Positions 63,876-64,000 of a stretch of 64,000 nt of DNA are shown here, one piece after another. Below the pieces are notes generated by a model. The model had not been told where the DNA came from. It saw only the letters and a list, made by a program, of their open reading frames with translations, and ran no database searches. Origin of the DNA: Microbacterium sp. oral taxon 186 str. F0373 (GTDB lineage Bacteria > Actinomycetota > Actinomycetes > Actinomycetales > Microbacteriaceae); the NCBI RefSeq assembly GCF_000411455.1, contig NZ_KE150457.1, forward strand, positions 184,401 through 248,400, read 5' to 3'. How positions within the stretch are numbered: position 1 is the first letter of the stretch; each line of letters opens with the position of its first letter. The translations under genes and the position numbers were made by a program.

Positions 63876-64000
63876 GAGCGTCCCCCCTTGTCGAATACGG
63901 TGATCGGCTGCGTCAAGCCGAGGTCGTCGAGCGAGACGCCGTCCTCGCCCGGGTCGAGGGCAACGGGTGACGAGCCGTCGATGGGCTGACCCTGCCGCGG
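63872..64000 (-). CDS. mtrB: C-terminal tail of MtrB sensor kinase (cut by window edge)
   Basis: The last 42 codons of a gene whose stop overlaps the lpqB start. The visible peptide (PRQGQPIDGSSPVALDPGED through VFDKGGRS) is a Pro/Asp-rich tail without a domain. The call rests on position: mtrB lies directly before lpqB with ATGA coupling across actinobacteria. The kinase domains are outside the window. Confidence 0.65.
   Translation of the reverse strand, partial: PRQGQPIDGSSPVALDPGEDGVSLDDLGLTQPITVFDKGGRS

Noticed and set aside
61404..63989. 861-codon open frame antisense to comF and lpqB
   Set aside because: It spans two well-supported genes and the gap between them, and has an Arg/Gly/His-rich composition.

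Overview
The window is high-GC actinobacterial DNA. It most resembles the family Microbacteriaceae, and Microbacterium is my best guess. The evidence is densely packed genes with ATGA or GTGA overlaps, many GTG starts, a WhiB regulator, a PspA/TPM pair, LpqB, a PdtaS-type kinase, the fused 2-oxoglutarate decarboxylase Kgd, and a run of genes from 44 to 64 kb that follows the order of the Mycobacterium tuberculosis whiB1-pdtaS-sigH-aroA-rsgA-secA1-hpf-comF-lpqB-mtrB region. I saw no tRNA, rRNA, CRISPR array, prophage or insertion sequence.

Region by region. 0-8 kb: the 5' end of an SDR gene, an LCP cell-wall glycopolymer ligase, a rhomboid-like/DUF2156 membrane protein, and a trmB-MFS-CPBP operon followed by a DUF3097 gene. 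8-14 kb: a secreted TPM protein with PspA (envelope stress), an arginase-like protein coupled to a small HExxH protein, a SIP-domain protein behind a convincing DtxR/IdeR iron box, a tyrosine phosphatase and an AhpD-like protein. 14-20 kb: an alpha/beta hydrolase and a complete five-gene peptide-type ABC importer. 20-25 kb: an M4 (protealysin-like) protease overlapping an emfourin-like inhibitor, then a phosphoribosyltransferase-ung-acetyltransferase operon, an MFS exporter and an SDR. 25-29 kb: metY and metX (methionine synthesis), separated by a nested set of inverted repeats. 29-36 kb: MFS, thiamine-binding protein, GT87 mannosyltransferase-like protein, NAD(P)HX dehydratase, Old Yellow Enzyme, and two CNNM/CorC-type transporters. 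36-38 kb: a small accessory patch with an AbiEi/DUF559 protein between direct repeats and an acetyltransferase whose N-terminus looks damaged. 38-43 kb: guaB1 and kgd.

43-64 kb is the conserved actinobacterial core block: a DUF3060 lipoprotein, a diacylglycerol kinase-like enzyme, the redox sigma factor/ZAS anti-sigma pair divergent from aroA-rsgA-bcp, whiB1 facing pdtaS, a MinD-like/SAF/helix-turn-helix group of unknown role, a protein with two internal Sm-like repeats, an Rv3235-like protein, an aminotransferase, secA, a cytoplasmic paralogue of the TPM protein, hpf, comF, lpqB and the last codons of mtrB.

Two signals run through the whole window. First, about two dozen starts sit 6-8 bases after a -10-like hexamer of the TANNNT type, so leaderless transcription appears to be the normal architecture. 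Second, the heptamer GGATGCC/GGCATCC recurs far more often than base composition predicts. The most promising uncharacterised items are the tandem Sm-like protein, the TPM paralogue pair, the MinD-like/SAF/HTH group, the M4-emfourin pair and the repeat-flanked AbiEi/DUF559 gene.
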